Shown: positions 23,020 to 34,055 of the stretch, in pieces
How the letters are laid out: each line of letters starts with the position of its first letter
How positions within the stretch are numbered: the first letter of the stretch is position 1
Assembly (NCBI GenBank): GCA_037903355.1
Contig: JBAJFE010000026.1
Location: 744,001 to 808,000, forward strand
Reading direction: 5' to 3'
Source: Trichuris trichiura
Lineage: Eukaryota > Nematoda > Enoplea > Trichinellida > Trichuridae
DNA length: 64,000 nt
Notes under the pieces: generated by a model
Databases searched by the model: none
What the model was told of the DNA's origin: nothing
What the model saw: the letters and a program-made list of their open reading frames with translations, nothing else
Program-made: the position numbers and the translations under genes

Positions 23020-26000
23020 ATGTTTACCGCTCCCAACCATAACTACGGTCATTCATCCGCCTGTTCCTCCATGCCAAGCACCTCGACGGCATTAGACCCG
23101 TCAGTGGCTGCCATGCTGCCCTACGACCTTCAGGAGGTTCTCCAAAGGTAATGGCAATTCTAGCTATTACGTAGTGGTTTATTTGTTGTAGAAATGCGAC
23201 ATCGGTGCTTTTTCGAGCTGTCACCAAAGGCGGCTTTCAACCTTTCGCTGTGCAACTGATCGACCTGAACAGGCGGTCGAAACGTCCAGGATTTTCCATT
23301 GAAGGTCAGTATGCTTTGGGGCTGAAATGGAACGTAGCTTCTTTGTCGGTTGGCAATTTTCCGTCAAAGCTGACGCGTCAAAGGCGTCTCCGGCAGACGA
23401 AATAAAAATTGCGAAGGGACCTAATGGAAACGCAATTTGTCATGTTCTACAAGTTCTCTTTTCCAATAAGATGCTTTTCAATTTTCCTAACTGCTTCGTC
23501 GCGAATTAGAAAAAGTGTTCTTCGGCGCTTTAGTCTTCGGTTGCCTTTTGCTCGTACGATTTTAGCAAGAAGCGCTGTTGCATTGCCCCTCCAAAACCAT
23601 TAAGTCGAGCGGCAAGTCTTTTCAACTTTGAAAAATTACATTCTCGGTATATTCATTCATAAATGCGCCCATGTTGCCGCTTACTTTTAAAATCACCTCA
23701 ATGGATGCAAGATATAGGTTGTACGGTTGAACTTATTAGCTTTTCAATTTACTTACACTGGGACCAAGCGTCCCATTTTGCTCATTCAATGAAAAATCAA
23801 GAATTCTGAAGAAAAGCATTTTGCCGTTTTGAAATTGATCAGCACCGTTGCATATTCTTAGTCATTTGACAAATGGCCCTTATCAAGGCGAGCAGCTTCA
23901 AAAAGATTTCATACTATTGGGTATACCATAAGAGAATGCGCATTACCATAAGGAGCAATGCTCTTTTCCCTCTGTCCTTTGAGAGAGGACAATAAACAAG
24001 AATAGGAAAAAGAGAAAAAGAAGGTCATATTGGAATAAGCCAGCTTCGGTTTTGTTGTTACGACGAGTTTTGAATTTTAAGTTGTTTGATTTAGGGTTCG
24101 AAAATGTAGGACAAATGGTCACGCTTAATTATATCCCGCATGATTGTTGCGCCGGTTTCCCGCCTTTTTCAGCTTCAGTCTTTGAAGTGCAAATAGTCCA
24201 GCGTTGGCAATGCGATGGAACTTGGTTTTTGCCGAAATTTTAAAATTTACACCCCGCAAACAGTTTTACCGAATTTTCTCTAAGCGGCGCGTCCAATCGT
24301 CCATATGCAAATTCAGTAGGTGTTGTAGGAGTACGAAATATTTTCTCGTAGTTTAACTCCGCATGAAATTATCTTCTTTTTTTAGAATGCTTCCGTTGAA
24401 GCCAATACGCGCCTGTTCGAGCGCTTCCGCTTTTCAACTTTTTCTATCTTACGCTAAAATAAGGTCTTCGGTTTTTAAAGTGTGAAATCTTTCTTCTTTT
24501 AGCGGAAGCAATACCTGTCCCATTAATTTACTTTTTTTCGACGTGTCCTTATTATGACAAACCTGAAAATGGCCAAGAAAAGTTGAGCTATTGTCAGCGC
24601 ATCATTTTAAAGAAGTTTATTCGTTTTTGTTATCGTTATCAGTCCTTGAAGCAATGTTGTATTAATAGAGTGCTGCTACTCTTAACCGCGTGGATATGTG
24701 TTCCACGCTGTTAAATAATTAGCTGTTTGATTAATTATTTCCCGTCGCAAAGAATAAAAACAGAACATGATATAGTTTGCGCTGATCGAAACATTTGCTC
24801 ATAATAAACGACGTTGGCATTTCTCTTGGCAGTTGGCGTAAATTGGAAGACATCTTGCACAAAACCGCATGGATTTGCAAGCTTGTTTTTTTCTAAATTA
24901 GGCAACCGGAAAAGCTGATATTGATGAGTAGTCGTCTATGCGAGGGAATGCGCTTTTTTTAAAAAAATGCTAACTGACCAAGCGCGTTTTGACTAAGTTT
25001 TATTTTTTCCCCATTCGCTATTATTACTTCGTCTTTCACGTTCGCACTTCCGGCTTTTATATGATAAAAATGAGTTTTTTTAGACTTGAAGAGAGAAATA
25101 CAAATTTTACGGACCATCAAGCATCCGTATATTATTGATTTGATTGACACTTATCAGTATGATAAATATTTTTGCGTCGTGTTCGAATAGTAAGCGATTC
25201 ATCAATGTCTTGTCTGCTAGAGTGTGCTTACGGCTTCTTTAGCATGGAAGGTCGGGACCTTTGTCTGGAGGTTGTCGAACGAGCTGCCGCCGGTTTCGTC
25301 TACAGCGAATTTGTTATTAGCCATTACGTCAGGCAGCTGCTGAACGCGTTGAGCTACTGCGTTGATCGGGACATCATTCATCGAGACATTCGATTGGAAT
25401 GCGCCATTTTGGCGAACAACGAAAATTCGGCGCCTCTAAAATTGGGCGGTTTCCATTTGGCCGTTCAATTGCCGGATTCAAGTGCCAGAATTCAAGGGAC
25501 CAAAGTGGGTACGATCTCGCAAATGGCGCCCGAAGTTGTCAAAGGCGAACCGTACAACTTTGCCGTCGATATGTGGAGCGTTGGCATTTTGGTTTTCGTT
25601 CTCCTCTCCGGTACTTTTCCTTTCTCAGGGCAGCCTGAAGAAATCTTCAGTTCAATAGTAAATGGTCAATATAAGGTATGACATCTGTATTGGCTGTTTA
25701 AAAAATAAATATCCTTTTTGAGATGCAAAACAAGTCGTGGAATCAGATATCTGATTTTGCCAAAGACTTTGTTGTTAAATTGCTCACCGTAGACAGTCGT
25801 CGCCGTATGAACGTGTCACAAGCGTTAAAGCATCCATGGATTCAGGTTTCATTCCAAAATGTTAAAGCACTATCTAACTTAGCTTGTTAATACAGGATAA
25901 GGAAAACTGCGCTCAAAAGGTCCACTTAGTGGATACCGTTTGCTTTATGCATCGGTTCAATGCTCACAGGAATTTGAAGGTTCGCGTCCATCCGCAAGGC

Positions 26001-29000
26001 GGTAATAATAAACTTTAAAAAATTTAGAGAAGAATTATCTCCTCTGTCAACAGCCTCAAATGGTCACCGGATGGTATTCAGGGAGGACAGGAGGTTATTG
26101 AACCCCAATATTTGTCCCATGATCAGAGTGCCTCAGCCAGTAAGTGATGTAAGAAATTGAAAATGCTTCTCTTTTTTTCGTTCAAGCTAACTTGCAATTT
26201 CAAAACTGTTCTTAAACCTTAGTCCATATTTTTGCAAAGCTTTTTAACATGCTTCAATTTCCAGTCGCCGTAAGAAAGCTGTTCTTGTCGTTGGATCAAA
26301 TAGCAAGCATCTGCGAAGGTGATCGCACCGTTGAAAGTTGCGTAACCCAAAATGGCAATGGAACAACGGAAAATGACCTAATCGATATTCTCGAGGTTTA
26401 AAATGCCCCTTAATTTGAACACTGTTGAATTGCGCAAGATTTGACTTTCAGCTTTACGACCATGCTAATTTGGTTAGCCTTCGACTTTCGGGTCCTCCGT
26501 GGGACGCGAGACAGCGATTGGAAAATGCCGTTGAGCAGTTGGCCAACGCGGATCATATTGACCATGCTATCGAGTTGCAATTCATCCTCAACTCGCCGGA
26601 TATAAAGGTATGATATGCAAATTAGAAACTTTGGCACTTTTCTAAACGCAAATACCTAAGCCGACTGAGCTTTCAAAGTTTTTCTTAAAAAAGTTGAAAA
26701 AGTCTTTGAAACGCTCGCGGTTTGCAGCAGCGGTAATCAAGCGAAAACATTTCGCTTAGATGTATTGTATTTTTTCACTTTTCGCCTCAGGTGACCACTT
26801 GGCTTGCTTGGCAAAAAGATTTCAAGGAGAGAAGGACGCCTTCCCTATTTCTTGCGTGCACCAATCCGCTGACGGCAGCTTCTTTGTTAGAAAGTGATAT
26901 AAAATGGAACTTATACTATATTATTTATATTTTGAATAAGTATAACTTCCATTAGGAGAAAGTGCTAACGATTTAGTGTAGATTCCTCGGAATATTTTCA
27001 GTTCAATAGTGGGCCCATTTTACGCTCTTTGATGTTTCAGATACTTTTCCACACTATTGACGTAATCGCTGCTGAAATCTTTGGAAAGCTGATTACTGCT
27101 GACGGTCCGCCGCAACTCAATAGCATCGGTCAAGCAACGATGAACCATGGAGGCAGCGCTGCCGCAACTCAATAGCATCGGTCAAGCAACGATGAACCAT
27201 GGAGGCAGCGCTGTTGACGACTTGACGTGCAGTTCCAGTGACCTCTCTTTAAGTCCAATCACTCGCGTTCGACTCATACAGTTTCAAAGGAATACGGACG
27301 AACCAATGGTAAAGAGCATCTCTCAAAACTTTAACTATTTTTGAATAGTTAATGTAACTAAAGCAAATAGGTTATTTAGAATAACCACATTGTCTTATAA
27401 TCAAAGCATCAGCAATAGGAATAGCAGATAGCTACAGGATGAATGGAATGAAAAAAATTTTTTAAGTTATTAGTAAAAAAAGAGCACGTTATTTGTACAT
27501 TAAGCATGAGCGAGCTTTTGGCGGGAAGTGAGCATGTATGACGTAACAATTCGTTATCGTATCTGAGCAGTTGAGCCATTATGAATTCTTAAGTTACGCA
27601 GTAGCAATCATCTGATTCCAGGGGATTACTATGAAAATAAACGAAGAGGGCAAATGCATCATCGCGAGAATTATGCATGGCGGAATGGTGCACCGGCAAG
27701 GTAAGCACCTTATTTATCTAAACTTTTGCTCGCATCTCAATCGGGGAATGGCTTCAAATTACGAAAATACAATGATGAAGATCGGGGTTTAATTCGATTG
27801 TCTCTACGCATTCGATGTACTAAGTAGGGGAGCCAACAAATATTGGTACCTGAAAATCAATAAGCAAACCTGCAAACACTTTATTGTTTTGAGCAGGCGC
27901 GAATTTTGTTCAGGAACTTTGCACGTTGGCGACGAAGTTCGAGAAATCAATGGCATCAGCACAACGAACGAATCGGTGGAGAAGTTGCAGAGGTTGCTGC
28001 GAGATCTTCGCGGATCCGTAACTTTTAAAATTGTTCCGAGCTATCGCAGCGCCCCGCCACCTTGCGAGGCAATAGCAAAACTTTACGAATCGGGAAGTGA
28101 ACTTACGCTTATTTTTTTTAAAGGTGTACGTTCGGGCCCAGTTTGACTACGATCCATCGCATGACGACTTGATTCCTTGTCCGCAAGCGGGAATTCCCTT
28201 TCGAACTGGCGACATTTTACATGTAAAATATTTTGCGTCGAAGGGAGTTTCTTGATCATCCCGTTCTGCCCGCTAGGTGATCTCCAAAGATGATTATAAC
28301 TGGTGGCAGGCGCGTCACGTTGCCTCGTTTCCGTCCTTTGGGCCCAGTTCCACCCCTGCGCAATGCAACAGCGGCACAACGTCCTTAGCCGGTTTGATAC
28401 CTTCTCCCGAACTCCAGGAATGGCGCACAGCTTGCTTGGCTATGGAGCATGCAAAAAGCACATGTAAGTTCTTTAAAATGTTATCGAGCAGAGCTGAACA
28501 TGCCATTTTTGCATTTCAGTTCCATGCTTATCTATTAGTAAAAGGAAAAGGCATCAATTTGGAAAGCACTTTTTCAAGAGTCGCAGTATTATTGATCGAT
28601 TGGACTTGGCCACCTATGAGGAAGTGGTCAGGTTGCCGACATTCCGTCGCAAAACCTTGGTGCTACTTGGAGCAAACGGCGTGGGACGAAGGCACATAAA
28701 GAACACTCTAATACAACGCCATCCCGAAAGATATGCCTATCCAATTCCGCGTTCGTACAACCTCGGATGTATTGCGTAGTTGGATATAGGCTTTGCCCTC
28801 TTTCAGATACGACAAGGCCGCCAAGAAGAGACGAAATTGACGGACAACATTACTACTTCATCGATCACGAGGCAATGCTAAGCGAAGTGCAGAAGAATGA
28901 ATACTTGGAATATGGCACTCATGAAGATTATATGTATGGCACCAAGTTGGATACGATACGCGCAATTCATAGAGCGGGAAAAATTGCTATTCTTGACGTT

Positions 29001-29377
29001 GAGCCTCAGGTTCGAACTTTCGCTTGCTTGCTGTTGCTTTCTCAATGTTACCGTATGTATAGGCATTAAAGATTCTCAGGACAGCAGAGTACTCGCCGTT
29101 TATCATTTTCATAGCCGCTCCGGACTTGTACGGTCTTGACGACGTAAGAAAGAGTAGAAATGTTTACGTGTTTCGTTTTTGATCAATTTCCATTCAGCCC
29201 GATGGAAGTTTGGAACGGTTGGTTCGCGAAAGCGAACTGCTGCGACAAGCGTACGGTCATTTCTTTGATTACATCATTGTTAACAACGACATTGACGACA
29301 CGATTAAGCACATTGAAATGCTTATGGAGAAGCTTCACTTGTCGCCTCAATGGATTCCCGTATCGTGGGTGTATTGA
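23020..29377 (+). CDS. lin-2: LIN-2/CASK MAGUK scaffold: CaMK-like pseudokinase, L27, PDZ, SH3, guanylate kinase
   Basis: Synaptic and epithelial scaffold of the LIN-2/LIN-7/LIN-10 complex. Eighteen phase-consistent exons: 23020-23147, 23192-23304, 25084-25189, 25243-25675, 25723-25845, 25896-25979, 26028-26139, 26265-26395, 26452-26607, 27041-27308, 27622-27700, 27914-28068, 28124-28222, 28277-28463, 28520-28750, 28807-29009, 29063-29143, 29198-29377. Without a 52-bp duplication in exon 10 they give 938 residues; human CASK has about 926. Order: kinase-like about 33-301, L27 region about 365-460, PDZ about 518-603 ([21 protein letters not shown]), SH3 from about 613 ([16 protein letters not shown]), guanylate kinase about 745-938 ([33 protein letters not shown]), ending in QWIPVSWVY as CASK does. 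The kinase core is degenerate: no glycine loop, Gln64 for the VAIK lysine, HRDIR, and GFH for DFG. Intron 12 needs a GC donor. As assembled, exon 10 is frameshifted. Confidence 0.93.
27109..27212 (+). repeat. perfect 52-bp tandem duplication inside lin-2 exon 10
   Basis: The units 27109-27160 and 27161-27212 are identical and begin GCCGCAACTCAATAGCATCG. Because 52 is not a multiple of 3, the second unit shifts the frame, and the first reading meets TAG in the repeated CTCAATAG. Removing one unit leaves a 216-nt exon of 72 codons with correct phase at both ends. Confidence 0.97.
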
Positions 29378-32300
29378 AGGAATTCAAACGACCGTTCCAA
29401 GTTTTGTTATCCTTTTCGTCGCAGCGTCGTCGTGATCCGTCTTTGGGGCGATCGAATGCGCTCATTTCGACTTTGTTGTCGTGAAAAGCTGACGACGTAA
29501 AGTTCTCTTTTGCAACTGGTCATTATTGAGTCATGATTCGTATGTACGTTGCCAATGGTTCAGCAATAAATGGAAAAAATGATCAACTTTCCATCCTCTA
29601 AGGCAGTTATTGGTACCAATATTGAATATGTTATTTATTGTCCATGGAACTGAAAAGTTAGAATTTTTAAAAAATTTAAACAATTCATTATTTTATTTGC
29701 TTAAAATAAATATCTGTAGAGTTTGTGATTTACGTTTATGATAATTTTTTGTTAAGAATTATTCTGTCGATATTTTTTGGGTAAGAATAGTTGTGTCAAA
29801 GCTATGGTTAAATGCTGACGTGCTACATTCTTTGAAATGAAATTATTCAGTATTTTTTTGTCAGTTTTCACAAATATAAATAGCACAAGCAAGCACGACG
29901 TAATGTCATCTAATTTTTGTTCAGGTAAGGCTCAAATCAGCCTGGTATGCTTTGGTATGTGTTTAATAATTTTGAATTTTAACTTTTTAAATAACTTATT
30001 CCTTTAATGTATAAACAACATAGTTTTACTGCTTACAGTGAAATAGGCAATGAAACAGTAACCTGACCTACTGGGTTTCATATTTGTTAATGATTTCAAT
30101 GGAGCGTATGAATGGGCGACTGCTCTTCCATAGTAATTAGCATTCACTTCGTAGTTCCCAGTGGACATGCAGAAGATCTTACTCATACTTTTACGGTTTA
30201 TCTAAGTATAGCTGATGATTTCATGAATTTTTTGCATAGCAATAATTAATGCAACTATTACAGTCTCACTGTAATGCATAATTGATAGGTGTTAAGTAGG
30301 TTGTTGCTTGTTTGAATGCCAACCGTCCAATGTGAAATGCTGATATTAACATTTTAATTCCAACTGAGTATAGCTTGTCACTTTGCATTAAATAAAGCCC
30401 CATCTTGTTTATACATAGCTGACTAGGTCTTATGCTATGAAAAATATAGCGAACAGCCTGTCGTTCTTGCGCTATATTTTCCACAGCTTTTAAAGGTAAG
30501 TTCAAGCTTCTACATAAAGCTTCAACAAAAGTTGAATGCATTGTAATGGTTTCACTTTGTTTCTTCCTACACGCTGCATACGCGTTTAATCTAAATAAGC
30601 TTCTTATTGTAAGCTTTCCATAACATCTCGTGTTCCATTCTTATTCGTGGGGGAACTTTTACTTCGTAAAGGTTTTTCTCATAAGCACAACAAGTTACAA
30701 AGTTGTAGAAACCAATGTCACTTTATATGCAGCGGATTATTACATGAGTGCAACAGCCAGCTTACACGCATTATTTTTTTAAATCATTACTCATTGAATT
30801 TTCACACCATAAATTTTTTTTTATTCGTTTGAGTGGACGTGGGAAAAAATGAAGTGTTCAGTTTGCCTTCCATTTGCTTTGAATAAAAATAAAGGATGAA
30901 GAATAGACACTTTTTTGAGGGCTGTTTTTAAGCGGAGGGACTGCTAATGAGGCTGTACAATTTCAATGCATAAATAGGGCTGCTTTTCTGGTTATAAAGA
31001 AAGGTTAATTTATACAAAGTGATCTTGGATTTCGATTCAGCTCGTCGAACGTAATCTCAGTTCAATTACGGAATGAAAAGGGTCATTTTAGGCTTTTGAA
31101 ATTAACTTATTCACCTTTACACCTATTCATTGTACACTAATGAGTTAAAGCTGAATAAAACCGGCCGCTTTTGCTTCGGCAACACATTACGCGTCACGTG
31201 ACGTACCGTAGGCCAAAAAGCGTTGGCATTCAGATTTTTAATCGCCTTGTCGATCGATCATTTGGAAAATTTTCACGCTCCTTCCAACTATCAACGTTCC
31301 GTTCATTTCCATTGGATCGGTCGCTTCGCTATTCGCGCAACCAACCGGCCATTTGAGCGTTCATTTTCTGTTTGTTCACCTTATCAAAGATGCAGTGTTT
31401 GTTCGAAATGGGGGTTCCGGTTTTCGGGCGTTCCAATCGCCACGGCGCATTTCGGATTCTTCGACAGCGTGAGAACGCCCTCTAAAAAGGGCATTTCAAG
31501 GCGCCAACGGCCTTCCATTTGGCCAAGGAGTTGGCGCGAAAGTTCACGCCTCTTTTCTGCTCAGATGATCACATTAGCTGTAAAAGGGCACTGCTGATAA
31601 ATCAAACGGACAGGTTTCTCGCCTCATTTAATATGCACGAAGCATTCATACTATACAATAATTTTTGTCGTGTATTTCAAACTGTTAGTCAGCAGCTTAA
31701 AGGATTCATTTTTAAAATTCTGACTATTAAGGGAATTTGAAAGATGCTCTTTTTGACTAATTATTAAAGAAGTCCTCTTTAATATTTTTCTATTTAGCAA
31801 CAACTTTCCGTCGCTTATTAGCATGGTTACTTCAATCAAAGGAATATTTTTCATTTGTATGTCTGTTAACCCTCTATGATTTGCGTAGCTGAAAAGAGTT
31901 CAAGAAAAACGCCGCAGCTGAGCGGCCGCCGATTCAACAAGGCGATAAGTGGATGGCTAAATTACCCTCCCATTCATTCCATAGTCTTCTTGGCAAATAT
32001 CCTTTCAGCAATGCGAGCGAATAAACGGCCAGGGGTAATATTAGGCTTATTGAATGACTATTGATAAAAAATGACCGAATCAGCTCAACGGAAAAGGTGA
32101 AGAGGATTAAGGTATTCTACGCAACGTTGAGCGGGCAGTGTTCCTTTTTGTGCTCTATTAAGCGGACAACGGCGGTCATCGATGACCGACAGTGATGCAC
32201 CTGCTGCTGACCGAAACGTAATAACAGTGGAAACAGACATCCCGTCGCGATGATGAGACTGCCAACAGTGTACAACGCAAAGGACCATGGCAGTACCCGG

Positions 32301-33064
32301 AGCGATAGATGACCCTAAGCTGGGCAAAATGGGTTGATCACGGTTGTCCTATATAGATGACAAAAACAACCATTCGCCTACTCATATATCATTCAACAGC
32401 AAGCTTTAAACAACAGCTATCCATTCATCTTTTCCGATGGTCACCACTTTTTCAGTCGAAAAAGCAACTTTCGGTTTTGCGTTACAATTTGACAATGCCC
32501 ATAAACGGCTGACTAATCCATCACCTATCTCGGGCGAAGGCGTACGCCTGTCAGCATTCTCTATGATAAGAGAAGTGCCACGCCAAAGCGATGTAATCTT
32601 GTTTGCTTCGACGGAATGGCACTCGGCTGAAGTGAACGCGCGCAACCGATCACCGCTTAGGTAGGATAATACTAGGCTAAGCTTCCGTATGAGCAGGCGA
32701 AATCTAATTGCAACAGTTTATGATGGTCCATAATCGCCTGCAATACTGCAACAAGCAGTCAAACAAGTCAATCGACAGCCAGTGACAACTTTTTCTACGC
32801 AATATTTACTTTGCGAACGGTTGTTCAGCTTTTGGTCCACTTTTTATCACATCGATGGAGAGAAGAGTGGGCGGCGTCCGCCTATCGAACCATGAGGACA
32901 AACATTTTGAAATTTTCACTTGATCAACAGTGATTGGCTGCCTTGGGTCAATCCCATTGGACGACCTACCATTCAGGATGCCTTCGCCCAGTCGTTCCGC
33001 CAAAGCGGCTCAGTAATGACCATTGAGAAAGCAATTGACAGTCGGTCACCATATTTTCGTCCTT
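29378..33064. other. intergenic region between lin-2 and the first Otx gene
   Basis: It begins with the lin-2 3' flank. No recognisable exons follow. The 124-codon frame at 31223 starts at a non-ATG codon and has no family features. The part after about 31.9 kb is visibly GC-richer and probably belongs to the 5' regulatory region of the Otx gene at 33.1 kb. Confidence 0.45.
29565..29570 (+). terminator. candidate polyadenylation signal of lin-2
   Basis: AATAAA lies 188 nt after the lin-2 stop on the same strand, in AT-rich sequence. Confidence 0.5.
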
Positions 33065-34055
33065 ATGGCCTATAGCACAGCAGCAGCTTTTAACGCGGCT
33101 AATATGGCGGCGGCCGCCTACTTGAAGGCAGCAACGCCTTACTATTCGCCGGGTCATCATTATGCTCTCAATGCCGGTATGGTAGATCATCCCGTATCAG
33201 CGTTTGCCAGTGGTACGTCATTATGCTGGGTGAATTGTCTCAAAGCTGATTATTTTTAAAGGCAATCTTCCGCGTAAGCAGCGTCGCGAACGCACGACAT
33301 TCAGTCGAGCGCAGCTGGACATTTTGGAGTCCATTTTCGGACGCACTCACTATCCGGACATTTTCCTTCGAGAAGAGCTCGCTTTGAAAATCGGTCTACC
33401 CGAGTCGAGAGTTCAAGTAAAGCTTCAATTAATTTATTTTAGCTAAAGTTGACTTTTGAAGGTATGGTTCAAGAATAGGCGAGCAAAAGCTCGTCAGCAG
33501 GCTCAGCAGAAGGACGGGCCAAAGAAGGGTGAAAGCGATGGCGGTTCATCGGAAGGTTCAAAGAAAAGTTCTCCCGCCACAACGCCAACCATAAGGCAGC
33601 CAAGTCCGCAGCAGCAGAAGAAAAAGGAGCCATTAACTGCTCAAATGCAAATGCCATCGTACGCCTACTCAACAACGTCAACTACGTCGAATAATTCGAC
33701 AATGTCTACGATTGCTGCTTGGAATCCAACTATGGCACACGAGAATGGGCAGATGGCTCAGAACATGTTTTTTAATGGAAATTCAGTCAAGACAGCGCAA
33801 AGTTATGCTACTTCGGCGAATCAGTCTCAAGGCATCTATATTCATTCTGGATATGCGCCCATTGGTGGTCCGCATGTTTACTACGGACCTCCCGGCGTTG
33901 ACTGGATGCATCAATGGAGCAGCACAGCTCCAGCGGCTATGGCTGTTGGTATGCCTCCAAATGGAAGTGCCTATGCAAATGCGGCAGCAGCAGCAGCGCC
34001 AACGTATCATCCGCAAAATGCCTATCCGTATTTTATTCAGCAAGCGGCCGCCTAG
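33065..34055 (+). CDS. otx: Otx-class K50 homeobox transcription factor (copy A)
   Basis: Nuclear DNA-binding regulator of the Orthodenticle/Otx family, known in worms as CEH-36, CEH-37 and TTX-1, which specify sensory neurons. Three exons: 33065-33212, 33262-33416, 33462-34055, giving 298 residues. The homeodomain (about 55-114) runs from [15 protein letters not shown] through [15 protein letters not shown] to [15 protein letters not shown]. Lysine 50 in WFKNRR predicts TAATCC binding. The N-terminus is short and Ala/Tyr-rich. The C-terminal tail is Ser, Gln and Ala-rich with an Ala run and ends YFIQQAAA. It lacks the DYLDWK tail motif of copy B. Intron phases (1, then 0 just before VWF) equal those of copy B, and the two genes converge. 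ATG 33065 is chosen because the longer open frame upstream starts only at TTG. Confidence 0.93.

Noticed and set aside
26772..26900. Possible extra lin-2 exon ([15 protein letters not shown])
   Set aside because: Exons 9 and 10 already join in phase and the peptide has no counterpart in CASK.
31223..31597. 124-codon frame
   Set aside because: Starts at a non-ATG codon, has no family similarity and no splice-linked exons.
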